DNA of 64,000 bases from Allolobophora icterica (GCA_963556255.1 OY744607.1:2330335-2394334); one strand, 5' to 3'. Shown: positions 1 to 13,426, counted from the stretch's first letter. Notes: generated by a model not told the origin, from the sequence alone. Translations and numbers: made by a program.

Positions 1-2160
1 GGCTGCCTTCGATCGGGGTAGGTCCTATTTTAATTCGCTAGGTGGCGATGAGCTGCGATAAAAAAGAAGAGCTACACATAAACAGAGATATCATCAAGAG
101 TATCAGAAAACATAGAGATAAAACGCCTAGAGTTCTCATACATGAATTCTATCTACAACCGGAAGAGAATTCCAGATTCCAAGGGCCAACAGCAGAAACG
201 GCGTGTCTGCCGAGACTCGAGTGCCGTCTCTGTCCAAGGAATAGTCGGATTGATGAATACGGTGGGGCCTAGACAGATCGAGAAACTCGAAAGAACAGCT
301 CGTACAGTAGGCCCTATCCCAAACCAGAGGCATTCGGTACTCAAGACTTATCAGTATCCTGGGATTGTACGATGTGTTCTTCTGACTCTCGACCTGACTA
401 CTGTATTTGTCAATCTATTCCGTGGACAAGGACAGCTCCCGACAGGCACACCCTCACTGCTGTTGGCTTGGAATCTGGAACTCTCTTCTGGCAAACTGTG
501 CAAATTCTCTTCAGGCCTTCAGATTTCGACTAAACGCTCTTCATTTCCTGGTCAAATTCCCTCCGTAGACTGTTTCCGTGTCTCCATCTCGGATTCCCTT
601 CTTGGCTTTCAAGTGAATTCACCCTGCATTTGGCCTCTACAACCATTTTACTTTGTAACGACCATACCCTGTTGCCTTGAGCATTATGACAGTGGCTCTA
701 CAGACTTTCTTGGCATTGATTAGACTATGAGAATTGTAATTAGTAACTTCTATCGTGCCGAAGTCCAATGCACAAGGCATTAACCGATGGCGCACCAAAA
801 CCAAGCTTTAAATGGCTAGGAAAACCGCAAGTAAAGATATACTCCTAACCACTATAGGCCTATGGCCTACGGTCACAAGGAAGAAAATTGAGTTTTACAA
901 AACGCCTCCTGTACGTCGATTTCTGTATCAGTTTTTAATGACATTACAATACAATAACATTACAATACAATGACATCAACAATCACTTTCGGTCACTGGG
1001 CTTAGGGATAAACGCCCAAAATCGAAGAACACGCAAATAAAGTCAGTTGTAATTATTGTTACAGTTACAATTACACTGTAAAGACAATCATAGATAAAAC
1101 ATGAATCCGTGAATCCAAAAGCTTCGATCATTATGATGTTACACAGGAAACTTAGAAACCTATTACTCAAGTTAAGCGATTTTAATACAGTAAATAATAA
1201 CCAACATCGGATCATAATACGATTATAAGACGGTCTATTTTAACACAAACTTCCTCGTGAAGCCGTTAAGCCCACCCTGCCAGCATGCTAACATGGAGCC
1301 CATCTACGACCTATAAGGGACCCATATATACAGCCCATATTGGTCCCAACTTATGCCCACGGAAATGCTGACAGGTTTGAAACATATCAACCTTTTAGAA
1401 ATCTAAAATCAAAAACGTTTATGAAAAATTTGGAAAATCCAATAAAAACGTTATAAAAATATCTGGACAACTAAGAAACAGTTAAGAAAATCTGGAAAAA
1501 CTAGAAAACGCTATGAAACTTTTGAAAAACTGAAGAAAATGTTACGAAACACATGAAAAATAAAACAAAAAAGGTCGCGAAAAACAAGCGGGAACTCTCC
1601 CCATGTAAACTTCCTGGACTTGAATCCAGGACCTCAAAGTTAATTGCCAACTCAAAACATTCCCTACATATTCTCTCCTAGTAAACGATTCGTCGTTAAT
1701 ATGCAACTGTGACAACAGACAACAACGGACAACAGCTAAATACAAGCACAACACAATAAATGCAAGCCCCTGGTCAACCATTCAACAGTCATGCGAAATG
1801 CTGAGTCAGCATTCACTCTCCTTAACCCCACCAAACATAAATGGACAGCTCACGAAAAATTTTTCATTCACCTATTTATTGTTTAAAGAATACAATTCTA
1901 AACACAACAGGGAACAGTCAACACAGAAAGTGATCTTCAACACTAAATATTACAATAATTATTAAATTTCATATTAAAAACGCATTCATAACGACCAGTA
2001 GGCCTATTTCCTCAAACGTGGCATCGAAATCTCTTAGAATTGTTTCAAGAGGTGCTACATAAATAACTATCATGACGTAATGGATGACGTTGAATTACAC
2101 TGAAAAACGATGCCATCATTTATCAGCTAATGCTTTAAAAGTCGGATTATTACTATTAAG
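1..2160. other. Region without recognised genes
   Basis: A 193-codon frame at 142-723 (plus) gives no recognisable protein. A fragment of repeat family 4 lies at 735-830 on the minus strand. The rest is unique-looking AT-rich sequence. Confidence 0.6.
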
Positions 2161-2164
2161 TATT

Positions 2165-2345
2165 TTTGGTTATGCACCAACGTCTAATGACCAAGCATCA
2201 ATCGTTGGCGCTGAGCAATTGAGAGTGAAGGACTTGTTCAAGGTCCCTACACTGTAACCGTCTCAGGAGAGGAGGATCGAACCCGTACTCTCCGTGTTAC
2301 AAGGCGAGCGCACTACCAATCGGCTATATCGTGTCCCACTGTGAT
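2165..2345 (-). repeat. tRNA-derived SINE, family 2
   Basis: The minus strand begins with a tRNA-like head with A box (ATAGCCGATTGGTAGTGCGC) and B box (GGGTTCGATCC). The body contains the complement of GAGTGAAGGACTTGTTCAAGG and GGCGCTGAGCAATTGAGAG. Confidence 0.8.
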
Positions 2346-3660
2346 ACGGTGAGTTGGCACGTCTGAACTTGGAAAAGTCTAACAGATGGGAGGAGTCTGT
2401 TCACATTGCCTGAAACACTAAAAATCTTGTTATGGTTCATTGAAAAAGTCTTTAAATTGCTGCATACAGGCAACATCCTAGAACTTAATCAAATGACTTC
2501 TACAGCATCAATATCATAATTCACAAGGTAGTCGTTGATGATCGCTTCAAGTGGGAGCATAGTGAGGAATGGTTGTCCAGGTTTCACCACCTAGATTTTT
2601 TATCAAAATTTTTCTGCAAAAATTACACAATTAAAAGTAATTTCTAAAAATTGAAGTTCGCCAAATGTCATTAGTCATACGAACATTATCTTAAGTATTA
2701 ACATAAAATTATACATAAATAAAATATCATCACACGAATATAGTTATGCAATTCACCATCGATCAGCAGACTTATATAATTATTACGTTCACAAAACCAA
2801 AAACATAAACGAAGCCGCGTAAGTCGATTATCGTCAACACAAAAGAGGCTCGGAAGAAGAACAATTATAATCAAGCGTCGACACATCTAATCAGATCACT
2901 TTTATAGCGCCATAATCATGTTCACTGTTCACTGCAAACATTCAGATGACGTAATCATTCTCTACACCAGGTTTTGAATTATCAAATTTGAACGAGGGAG
3001 GAGGGGTAAAAATTCTTACGTACCTAACACCGGTATACATGCTAAATTGTAGTTGGTGTGGGTGTATGTTCCTTATAGTTGGTGTGGGTGTACAACACTG
3101 TACACGCTCCTTAGCTGTGTCTAAAAACTCGAACAATAAAGAATACTTATTGGAAAACTCGATTTTTTAGATTTTAGCTAAAAATTATGACTTAACAAAC
3201 ACTGAAGTGGTCTCAATGAAAACTGAGAAAAAACAAAGTGCTTAGTAATATTCATTAATTAAGCATATAAGATACAATGAACCACTGAAAACTGTGGTGG
3301 GGGTTTAACCTAACCCCAGGGTCATTTTTTGGAATTAACTGGAGTGGTTGAAAAATGAATTGGGGGTTGAACCCTACCAAACCCCCAAAATTCAATCCCT
3401 GCTCTACGCTCTTGCAACACCTAAACTGACACCGTCCGATGAACAAATCACGTCCCTACTGGCTCGTAAAAGTCTGAAGACGTAGATATCTGAAGACATG
3501 TATATCTAGGCTGTTATATATAGCGCCTTTGTAACATCGCAGAGGCAATACAGTGTGGACTCGTTTACGCACTCCCAGTTTACACGCCATTCCACTTAAA
3601 GCTATTAACTTAACAGGCTGTATTGGTTAATTTGTTCTAAAAGAACTGCAATGTAGTGCT
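2346..3660. other. Region without recognised genes
   Basis: AT-rich sequence with a small GGGGTT/AACCCC inverted segment at 3290-3400 and a LINE-tail fragment (TATATAGCGCC) near 3515. Confidence 0.55.
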
Positions 3661-3830
3661 AAATATTGATGTTTCAGCATCATCCTTTAGGCCTATATGC
3701 GCGGCCAGGTTAATACGCGGTATCGTTTATCCTATCATTTTAAACTTTCATATGGCCGTCATTGACTTTTGTAACTCATGTACAGCGCCCTTTTCATCGG
3801 TCTCGGCTGTGCTACGACGCTATATAAATC

Positions 3831-3878
3831 GTATTATTATTACTATTTCTATTATTATTACTATTACTATTATCATTA

Positions 3879-3964
<86 letters not shown>
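3831..3964 (+). repeat. (ATT)n microsatellite just downstream of the APP stop
   Basis: About 45 ATT triplets about 85 bp beyond the APP stop codon on the minus strand, where the 3' UTR is expected. Read on the minus strand it is (AAT)n and contains AATAAA at its edge. Confidence 0.95.
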
Positions 3965-3967
<3 letters not shown>

Positions 3968-4048
3968 GTAAAGCAGGTCCCCCAATGACTTCACATAAAC
4001 GACTCCACACTGCACATAAATATCGAGACACACGACGGACTCCTCTGT

Positions 4049-4318
4049 CTACTTGACGTTGCCCTCGAAGTACTTGTACGTCGGGTTCTCGTACCCGTTC
4101 ATCTGCATACTGGACACGTGGTGTTCCTCGGGGGAGATGGCGGGGTCAGGTCCTCTGACTTCAGGTGCGCTCGGGCGTGACCGTCTGGCCCGGCGTCTCA
4201 TAACGACGACTCCGACTACGATGACGACGAAGATGGTGACCCCGCTGACGGCGATGCCGAGAGGAACGGCGGAGCTGAAACTACCCGATCGCCTGCCGAC
4301 TGGTTTCTGGATGTGGGG
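4049..4318 (-). CDS. APP: APP-family protein, last coding exon (transmembrane helix and cytoplasmic tail)
   Basis: This exon encodes the membrane anchor and intracellular domain of an amyloid-precursor-family protein, a type I membrane protein cleaved by secretases. The acceptor is a pyrimidine-rich tract ending in AG just above 4318; the stop is TAG at 4049-4051. Counting from the first residue of the exon at 29284-29421, the hydrophobic helix is about residues 596-618 and is followed by a basic stop-transfer run. The tail ends NGYENPTYKYFEGNVK. Its NPTY (about 656-659) is the adaptor-binding and endocytosis motif conserved across the APP family, and SPEEHHVSSMQ aligns with the vertebrate TPEERHLSKMQ. 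The stretch just outside the membrane does not resemble vertebrate amyloid-beta, as usual for invertebrate members. The ten exons join in phase into 667 codons plus stop (2004 nt), lacking only the signal-peptide exon. Identification of the family is firm; orthology to one vertebrate paralogue is not implied. Confidence 0.93.
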   Translation of the reverse strand, partial: PHIQKPVGRRSGSFSSAVPLGIAVSGVTIFVVIVVGVVVMRRRARRSRPSAPEVRGPDPAISPEEHHVSSMQMNGYENPTYKYFEGNVK

Positions 4319-4604
4319 CTGTTTGGGAAGAAGAAAAGGGTTTGTTATCTCTTTCCCACAGGATGAAATCCAGAACCAGTGGAGTTTTGTAATTATTTTC
4401 ATTTTTACGAACACGAAATTACGGTAAGAATTGGTTACGGATATCTTGAAGTTAAGACTCGATCTCCACAACATTGCACATTTCTCAAAATGCTTCTGTT
4501 ATTATTATTATTGTTTAAAAAAATTAATTCTCACTATCATTTTTTACTGTTATTATTGCTAATTTGTTGTTACTATTTTTATCATATAACTATTATTATC
4601 ATAA

Positions 4605-4682
<78 letters not shown>

Positions 4683-4847
4683 ACTAATATTATCATCATT
4701 ACAATTATTAACATTTTTATTATTATTATTTTAAATTACTATCATAAATTCATAATTGCTATTATTATTTTGTATTTTTGCCCCAAAGTAGTATGATCCC
4801 TCAGGACTACAACACAGCCAGAGAATACAAAAAATACTCCTACTACT

Positions 4848-4892
4848 ACTATCATTATTATCATTATTATTATTATCATCATCATCATCATC

Positions 4893-4940
<48 letters not shown>

Positions 4941-4941
4941 T

Positions 4942-5009
<68 letters not shown>

Positions 5010-5010
5010 T
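4848..5010 (+). repeat. (CAT)n microsatellite in the last APP intron
   Basis: About 50 CAT/ATC triplets. ATT triplet arrays flank it at 3831-3964 (past the APP stop, possibly 3' UTR) and 4607-4681. Confidence 0.95.
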
Positions 5011-5070
5011 GTTAATACTATTATAATAGAATTATTGTTGAGAACATAAACTAGGTATGTCTTTTGATAC

Positions 5071-5276
5071 CTGTTGAACATGTAGTTTGTTGCTGTTGAT
5101 GTTGCCAGCATGACTGTCGCGTCTGACTTGAATGTAATCGTCCAGATAGTCATCCTCAATGTCACCTGACAGACCAGGGAAAGGCCTGACGATTGTCACT
5201 GGCGAAAGAGGGGAAGATGGTGATGATGATGATGACGATGGCAGTGTTTGTGGTTTGCTCACGATGACGTCCGTCA
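5071..5276 (-). CDS. APP: APP-family protein, juxtamembrane exon
   Basis: A 206-nt exon, entered in phase 1 and left in phase 0, between a TTACAG acceptor and a CAG|GTATC donor. It encodes a Ser/Pro-rich segment followed by an acidic patch (DIEDDYLDDY) just before the transmembrane exon. The serine run is encoded by an in-frame TCATCA microsatellite, and a very long CAT microsatellite lies in the next intron. Similarity to vertebrate APP is weak here, as expected for this fast-evolving linker. Support comes from splice consensus, phase agreement on both sides and position. A partial second copy of this exon lies at 7172-7260. Confidence 0.82.
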
Positions 5277-5284
5277 CTGTAATC

Positions 5285-5450
5285 AATCAAAAGAAGCAAC
5301 TATGCCTGCATGATCTTTCGATCTTGAACTGGATCCAACTTTTACCTTAACTGCCTATCGATTTTGTTTTGAATTAGCGCCTGTGAATAAGCTGGTTCCC
5401 GCGACTTCGCTTTTCTCGGCGCTGTAAAAATCTCGAGATTACGATTACTA
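5285..5450 (+). repeat. SINE family 3 (copy next to the juxtamembrane exon)
   Basis: Contains GATCTTTCGATCTTGA, CTGCCTATCGATTTTG, GCGCCTGTGAATAAGCTGG and CTCGAGATTACGATTAC. Related copies lie at 7265-7440 (plus) and 37215-37395 (minus); shorter relatives with GAATAAGCTGG and TTTGGAGTTTACGATTAC are at 18565-18680 and 20095-20216. Confidence 0.7.
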
Positions 5451-6058
5451 TTCATTGTTTAACGACGTCTTGCGGCTGCAAACGGCCGTTAATGTCGACA
5501 TTGTCTATCCATAGATTTTCTGATGGGTCCTAAGATTGAACGTAAGTAATCGTAATCGTAATCTCCAAACTTCTAAATCGCCACTAAGGCCAAGTACAGG
5601 GCACCAACCTATTCACGGGCGCAAGTTAATTAGAAATTGCAGAACTGGTTTTGTGAAGTTGTCGAATATAGTTGCCTTAAATTCAGTGTTTATAACGACA
5701 TGTTGTTGCTGCAACGACCGTTGACATCAACCGGACTATTGGAAAACACTATTCAGTGTAACGATTAAACGCTAGTGAGGTATAAATAGCAGTATTTAAA
5801 CGCGTTTAAAAGGTGTCGAATATAGGTGAAAGCTTTGCAGTTAATATTCAGTATTTTTAACGACATCTTGTGGCTGCCCGTGAATAGGCTATAGCCTGTT
5901 CTTGAATCATACGATTGAACGCAAGTGAGAAATAAATAGCAACAAGAAACGTCTTTAAAGGTGTCTAATATAGTTGAGCGTTTTGCAGTTAACATCCAGT
6001 GTTTAGATAACGACATCTTTTGGCTGACACGTCCGTTGACACCAGTGTCACTCTAGGT

Positions 6059-6855
<797 letters not shown>

Positions 6856-7171
6856 CTCTAGGTTTTAATTACTGCAGTTATTACTTTTGATTTTATTTGT
6901 TCTGTTTCATTAATATTAAAACATTTATTGTGTTTCAATAGCTCTCTTGAGAAGGAAATCTTACGACTGAACTGAAGTGACGTATAAATAACACCCGTAA
7001 CCGCGTTTAAAAGGTGTCGAATATAGTTGAGAACTGTGTTGTTAAAATTGAATGTTTAGCGACATCTTGTGGCAGCCATGACCGAAGACGTCGACCTTAC
7101 TAACCGCACTTAGAATTCTTTTTATAATTGGTTGGTTAGTGACTGTTTAACGACGCTGTCATCCATCCATC

Positions 7172-7260
7172 ACTGGCGAAAGAGGGGAAGATGGTGATGA
7201 TGGTGATGATGATGATGACGATGGCAGCGATTGCGGTTTGCTTACGATGACGTCCGTCAC
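7172..7260 (-). pseudogene. Truncated duplicate of the APP juxtamembrane exon
   Basis: A copy of the 5' part of the exon at 5071-5276, with its acceptor (TGATTTCAG) and the codons TDVIVSKPQ and the Ser run. It is cut off where GCCAGTG meets ATGGATGG. It is part of a larger duplication of 5197-5640 onto 7172-7830 that also carries the adjacent SINE. No matching donor or downstream exon end is present, so it is probably not used. Confidence 0.75.
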
Positions 7261-7264
7261 TGAA

Positions 7265-7440
7265 ATCAATCAGAAGATGCAACTGTGCCTGCATGATCTT
7301 TCGATCTTGACCTGGATCAGATTTTTACCCTACCTGCCTGCCGATCGATTTTGATTTGACTAAGCGCCTGTGAATAAGCTGGTTCCCGCGACTTCGCTTT
7401 TCTGGGCGCTGTAAAACTCTCGAGATTACGATTACTATTC
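7265..7440 (+). repeat. SINE family 3, duplicated copy
   Basis: About 90 percent similar to 5285-5450 by eye and brought here by the same segmental duplication. A ~225-bp AT-rich insertion follows at about 7535-7760, splitting the matching downstream sequence. Confidence 0.7.
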
Positions 7441-8417
7441 ATTGTTTAACGACGTCTTGCGGCTGCAAACGGCCGTTAATCTTTTCATAGATTTTTCTGA
7501 TGGGTCCTACGATTGAACGCAAGTAATTGTAATCATAATAGAACAGATAGAATAGAATAGCATATTCTTTATTGGAACCTTATTGCAAACCGCATTTTGG
7601 CGTACAGCAACGTAAACGTGTTTGTACAGATAATATACTAATAATATGTTAATGTTAGCTACTAATAATTGTCTCAGTTATCCCCACTTTATATTGCTTT
7701 ATAATTAATTAATTAATCTTATTAATTTATAGCGCATACAAAGCAGCTTCAAAAAGCATCGTAATCTCCAAACTTCTAAAGCGCCACTCGAAGGCCAAGC
7801 GCAGGACACCAGCCTCTTCATGGGAGCAAGTGAAATAAAAACACTAGAACTGAAGTGTTGTAGAGCTGTCGAATGTAGTTGAGTAATAATATTCAGTGTT
7901 TATAACGATATCTTGTGGCAGCCACGGCCGTTGACATCAATCTTATCCTACGCTAGTGGCATTGCTCTAGTCAATCGTACGATTGAACGCAAGCGAGCTT
8001 TAAATAGCAGAACGTAAACGCGTTTAAAAGGTGTCGAATACAGTTGAGAGTTTTGCAGTTAACATCCAGTGTTTATAACGACATCTGGTGGCCGCCACGC
8101 CGTTGACGTCAATCTTACCCGAGGTTTTAATCATTGCTGTTATTACATTTGACTTTATTTGTTCTGTTGTAATAATATTAAAACTATAATATTTAAACAT
8201 TTACATTGACTGAAAACCTCTAATTAAACCATAGACTCTCTATTATCTAAAACATTAACATTACTTTCATCCATAGTTTAACCCCAGCTCAACAGTTACT
8301 TCGTTTCCTATAAAATTGTTTCTATGTAAAAATTGCATTAATGTCTACTTGAGTCTACGATTAAACGAAACTGATTGATCAGTTATTCTGTTAGTAGCTA
8401 TTGTTAGTAGCTATGCA

Positions 8418-8924
8418 GTAGCTACGAACCTCAACAGGATATGGAGGAGTCGTGATCTAACAAATAAAACGAAGCTAAAGTTGTGGAAGACACTGGTTTG
8501 GCCTGTGGCCATATATGGATGCGAGAGCTGGACATTGAGGAAGGAGGAGGCAAGAAGAATAGAGGCATTCGAGATGAAGTGTCTGAGATTGATCATGAAT
8601 ATATCTTGGACGGAAATGCGGTCAAATGAATGGGTATTGGAAGCAGCAGGAGTAGAGAGGAATTTACTGAGGACGGTGAAGGAAAGAAAAATGATATATT
8701 TTGGACACGTCATGAGAAGAGAAGGAGCATGCATGGAGAAAGACATCATACAGGGCACACTGCCGGGAGCCCGGAAAAGAGGAAGACCGAGAACAAACTG
8801 GCTGGACAACATAACAGAATGGACGGGATTGGCAATGGGAGAATTATTAAGACTGACGGAGGACAGGAAGCGTTGGAGGAACATTGTGCATGATGCGGCC
8901 GAACCTCGAACCGAGGATGGCTGA
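8418..8924 (+). pseudogene. Non-LTR retrotransposon ORF2, C-terminal fragment
   Basis: An open stretch encoding NRIWRSRDLTNKTKLKLW, VWPVAIYGCESWTL, FGHVMRRE and KRGRPRTNWLDNITEW. This is the recurrent C-terminal part of animal endonuclease/reverse-transcriptase ORF2 proteins of RTE-like LINEs (YGCESWTL, the FGHV…R motif, and the GR..K/R.W.D segment). The reverse-transcriptase core is missing 5' of it, so this is a 5'-truncated copy. It is embedded in the ~150-bp TATA repeat array of an APP intron. The exact clade is uncertain. Confidence 0.85.
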
Positions 8925-9480
8925 GAGCAGAGAGCTATTGAGAGGTTAGAAAACATCTTAAGATTGATCGCAAGGGCAGTATAACTATCAGAAGTGAACC
9001 GCGTTTAAAAGGTGTCGAATATAATTGAAATCTTCGCAATTAACATTCAATGTTTATAGCGACATCTTGTGGCTGCGGCGGCCGTTGACATCAAGCTTAC
9101 TATGATATGCTATCGACCTCCTACAAGCACCTTACGATTGAACGCAAGTGAGGTATAAATAGCGAAAATGAAACGCGTTTTAAAGGTGTCGAATATAGTT
9201 AAGCGTTTTGTGGTTAATATTCAGTTAGTAACATCTTGTCGCAGTTGACATCAAACTACCGAGCGTCAGGAGAGACCTTACGATTGAACGCAAGTGAGCT
9301 ATAGGCCTAAATAGCCGATCGGAAACGCGTTTAAAAGGAGTTGAATATACTGTTGAGACCTGGGTTCTTAAATCCAATGTTTAGCGACATCTTGCAGCAG
9401 CCACGACCGACGATGTCGACCTTACTAACCGCACTTAGAATTCCTTTAGCAATTGATTAGTTACTATTTAACGACGTTGT

Positions 9481-9690
9481 GTCATCCATTCACCAACCCA
9501 TCCACCACAACGCATGCAAACCATCACCTGCCCATTCATCCGTTCATCCACCCACCAAAACGCACGCAAACCCCGGAAAACCCTACTCAGCCATTCATCC
9601 ACCCATTGACTCATCCACCCGCCCATCCATCCATCGATCCATTCACCCATCCATCCATTCATCCAAACAACCACCCATCCATCCAATATA
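9481..9690 (+). repeat. CATC/CCAT-rich repeat
   Basis: Irregular CCATCCATTCATCCA repeats with inserts CACCAAAACGCA(T/C)GCAAAC. A second, longer array with the same inserts lies at 10900-11215. Both begin after the same TATA-repeat end (AACGACGTTGTG). Confidence 0.9.
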
Positions 9691-10899
9691 GATGAGCGCT
9701 TTGCAGTTACCGTACTATTCAGGTTTTATAACATCAACCTAAGGCTGGTGGAATATATGATCTCACGACTGAATGCAAGCGAGGTATAAATACCACAATA
9801 CAAACACGTTTAAAAGGTGTCGAACATTTTGCAGTTGACAACAAGTGTTTATACTTTATACTGACATCTTGTGGCAGCCACAGCCGTTTACATCGACCTA
9901 ACCCTAGGTTTTAAACATTGCTGTTATTACTTTTGACTTTATTTGTTCTGTTGTAATAATATGAAATCTATAAAATTTAAATATTTATATTAACTGAAAA
10001 ACCTCTCATTAAACCATAGACTCTCTATTATCTAAAGCATTAACATTACTTTCATCCATAGTTTAACCCCAGCTCAACAGTTACTTCCTCTCTGATATAT
10101 TTTTTCTATGTAACAAATTGCGCTAATGTCAACTTAAGTCTATGATTAAACGAAATTGATTGCTTGATCATTAATTGCGTAACTTGCGTTAATGGCTGTT
10201 GAGTTTAGAGAAGATCTTACAATTTAGCGCAAGTGAGCTATAAATAGCAAAAGATAAACGCGCTTAAAAGGTGTCGAATACATTTCAGCGCTTTCCAGTT
10301 AATATCCAGTGTTTATAACATCTTGCGGTTGCCACGGCCGTTGACACCATATATCTATTATAGCTATGGTTGACACCAATCTTAGGGTATACCCTAGAAA
10401 TGCGACGAGCTTACGATTGAACTTCGCGTCAATTATAAATAGAAGGGAAACGCATTTTAAAGATGTCGAAGAGAGTTGAGCATTTTGTATTAAATATCCA
10501 ATGTTTATAACATAACATCAAGGGCCGAAAAGCCTTTGGGATCTTACGATTGAACGCAAGTAATATATAAATAGCAGAACGTAAATTCGTTTAAAAGGTG
10601 TCGAATATAGTTGAGTTAATGTTCAGTGTTTATAACGACATCTTGGGGCAGCCACGGCCGTTGACATCAACCTTATGCTAAGCTATGCGGAATCCTACGA
10701 TTAAACGAAAGCGAGGTATAAATAGCAGAACAGAAATGCGTTTAAAAGGTGTTGATCGAGTATAGTTGAGACTTGGGTTGCTAAATCCAATGTTTAGCGA
10801 CATCTTGCGGCACCCACAACCGATGATGTCGACCTTACTAACTGCACTTAGAATTCCTTTAGTAATTCTTTGGTTAGTTACTGCTTAACAACGCTGTGG

Positions 10900-11215
10900 C
10901 ATCCATTCATCCATCCATCCACCAAAACGCATGCAAACCCTCACCTGCCCATCCATCCATCCACCCATCCATCCATCCACCCACCAAAACGCACGCAAAC
11001 TCCCAACCCCATTTCAGCCATTCATCCACCCATGTATTCATCCACCCACCCATCCATCCATCCATCCATCCATCCATCCATTCACCCATCCATCCATCCA
11101 TCCATCCATCCATCCATCTATTCACCCATTCATCCAACCAACCACCCATCCATCCATCCTTCAATCCATCTATCATTATCCACCCACTCACCCACCCACC
11201 CACCCAAACTCTGAC
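10900..11215 (+). repeat. CATC/CCAT-rich repeat, second copy
   Basis: Same structure and inserts as 9481-9690 but with more CATC units. It ends about 100 bp before the APP Asp-rich exon. Confidence 0.9.
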
Positions 11216-11313
11216 CTGCGTTATGTTACCGTTCTCCCAATCATTTCACATGTTCTAAAAAATACAGTCATCTTCTTCGGAAAACTCGTTTCTTCATTTG
11301 ACGATGCAATTAC

Positions 11314-11685
11314 CTTCGTTTGCTCCTTTTCCTTTCTTCTTGTCCTTTTCTTCATTCAACTTTTTCTTATCTTCATCATCATCCTCTTCCTCCTCATCAT
11401 CGTCATCATCGTAGTCTTTGACATCGTCATCAATGTAATCGTCATGGCTCGTGTGTTCTCTGGATTTCTTCACCATATCTCTCTTCTCATCATCGTCATC
11501 GTCATCATCATCATCGTCATCATCATAGTCATCATCATCATCGTAATCGTCATCATCAAGCGTTGCTTTTGTGGGTGGCCTGACGGTCGATGATGTTGTT
11601 TCTCTCTCCAAATCCTTGGACAATGGCTTCAGCAACAGAGCTGAGATGCTGTCATCCAAGGAATAGTAATTGTCCAAGTCCATCG
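11314..11685 (-). CDS. APP: APP-family protein, Asp-rich linker exon after E2
   Basis: A 372-nt exon, phase 1 to phase 1, with acceptor GTGTAG and donor AAG|GTAATT. It begins MDLDNYYSLDD, which resembles the vertebrate segment following E2 (QNYSDDVLANM). It then becomes extremely acidic, with long Asp runs encoded by GAT/GAC repeats, broken by unique sequence such as MVKKSREHTSHDDYIDDD, and ends in a Lys-rich stretch. In vertebrate APP and fly APPL the acidic region lies between E1 and E2; here it lies between E2 and the membrane. The unique islands and matching phases on both sides argue that it is coding rather than intronic microsatellite, but transcript support is absent. Confidence 0.8.
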
Positions 11686-11727
11686 CTACACATGACACAA
11701 GTTGAATAACAATGTCACTAGAATTAC

Positions 11728-11809
<82 letters not shown>

Positions 11810-11827
11810 TAACTTAACATTACAGTG

Positions 11828-12400
11828 TGGGCCGATTGGTTAGACCTATACCCCTAAGCCGTAATTTTTCTGGTTAACGGCTGGCTAAAGCAAATTTACG
11901 GCTGGTTTTTCGGCTAGCCGTAAAAGAGCGTAAACTACCTTTTTCGGCTAGCCGTAAATTTTTACGGCTAGCCGAAAAAGGTAGTTTACGCTATTTAAGC
12001 GCGTAAACTACCTTTTTCGACTATAAGTGCATCAATCATTAACACAGTAATACAATATACACTAGGGACTACTTTTAAATTGAGACGGCCATGATTGTGA
12101 CTGACGTCAGCACTTACCGCTCATTGAACACTAAGTACAAACTAGCAAGCCAGCGTGGGAACTTTATAATCACAACTGTGCGCATGTTCTAGCCGAACTT
12201 TTTTCCGGCGGCTAGCCGTGAAATAACTCTCGGCGGTTTTTCGGCTAAGCCGCAAAATGTCCGGCGGTTTTTCGGCTTGCAGAAATTTTTTCGGCTCGGC
12301 GGCTAACGGCGGCGGCTTAGGGGTATGGTTAGACCGCTCAGCCTGTAACGCGGAGATTACGACTTCTATCCTCCACCAGGGGCGTCTAGCTGTCTAACCC
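11828..12400 (+). repeat. tRNA-like SINE head split by a hAT MITE
   Basis: GGGCCGATTGGTTAGACC at 11828 is continued by CGCTCAGCCTGTAACGCGG after the element at 11847-12327. Rejoined across the 8-bp duplication it is an A-box and anticodon-arm-like head of the family 2 SINE. Confidence 0.7.
11847..12327. mobile_element. hAT-type MITE with internal palindromes
   Basis: 481 bp between perfect 8-bp duplications GTTAGACC (11839-11846 and 12328-12335). Ends are TATACCCCTAAGCC at the left and, read inward, CATACCCCTAAGCCGCC at the right. The interior is built from GGCTAGCCGTAAA-type palindromes around 11900-12020. It has split a tRNA-derived SINE head. Confidence 0.88.
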
Positions 12401-12649
12401 CCCACCTGGAATGGGAGAACAAATCCACACTCTGCCGACAGAACTATGCTGAAAAGTCAACATTTAACGTCACGCTGCAGTTCTTGTACGACGCGCTGAC
12501 CTAGTAGGCTTACATTAACAGCTTTGGGGACATAGCAGTACTTCGCACATACAGCAAAAACATATATTTATGATAATCGCAACAATAACAATGACTTTTG
12601 GCTGGGGAAAAATTTAAAAAAATAATAATGTAGTATTATCGTAATTATG

Positions 12650-12832
12650 CATTTATCAAGCGCCACTGTTTAAATGATGAAGCATCAATCGATGGCGATG
12701 AGCAATTGTGAGTGAAGGACTTGATCAAGGGATCCCTACACAGTAACCATCTCAGAGGAGAGGATCGAACCCATACACTTCACGTTACAAGGCAAGTGCT
12801 CAAACCAATTGGCTACTGTATCTCACAATCGC
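12650..12832 (-). repeat. tRNA-derived SINE, family 2
   Basis: Same head and body as 2165-2345 (ATGGGTTCGATCC on the minus strand; GATGGCGATGAGCAATTG in the body). Confidence 0.8.
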
Positions 12833-13426
12833 TGTTGACAAGTTCTGGTCATTCCAAACTCGCTTTCATTGAGAAATTTTTAAATCTTTCTACCTCTGGG
12901 CCAAAAAATAACAATGATGACAATAAAGATAGAAAACACCACAATAACAATAACAACAACAAAAATAAATAATATTAATAAAAAGCATAATATTAACAAT
13001 AACAGCAAGAATAATAATAACAATATTAATATCAACAATAACATTAACAATAACAATAATAATAAAAATAATAACAATAATAATAATAAATAACAAAAGA
13101 AACAATAATAGCAATAATAAAAGCAGCAACAACAACAATAACAATACCAAAAAATAAATAAAACCATAAGTGAAAACTAGCCATTCCAGAACGATGCTCT
13201 CCTAATTTCTGTAATCCCAAGGGATCACGTGTACTTTGATGGGAATAAAATAATAACATTAGTAGGGTCTGTATAATTGTTTTCAGTTCCATGTGTAGCT
13301 TCTGGGCGACTGGAGCCGACTGCCGTATCATACGGCTTCAATCCCACGTGAAATCATAAACAATAACAATAACATTTGGGAGAATTTTTTAAATCCTGAA
13401 AGATGATTCTAGCTCGTAGGTAAAAA

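Noticed and set aside
142..723. 193-codon plus-strand frame near the window start
   Set aside because: No recognisable domain or composition bias typical of coding sequence; could be chance or an unrecognised exon, so not annotated as a gene.
2165..2345. tRNA gene candidates in this and similar loci
   Set aside because: Only A and B boxes with a degraded cloverleaf and a shared non-tRNA body repeated at many loci; these are SINE heads.
9453..11258. Several Pro/His/Ser/Ile or Trp/Met/Gly frames
   Set aside because: Translations of CATC/CCAT repeats, mutually overlapping on both strands.
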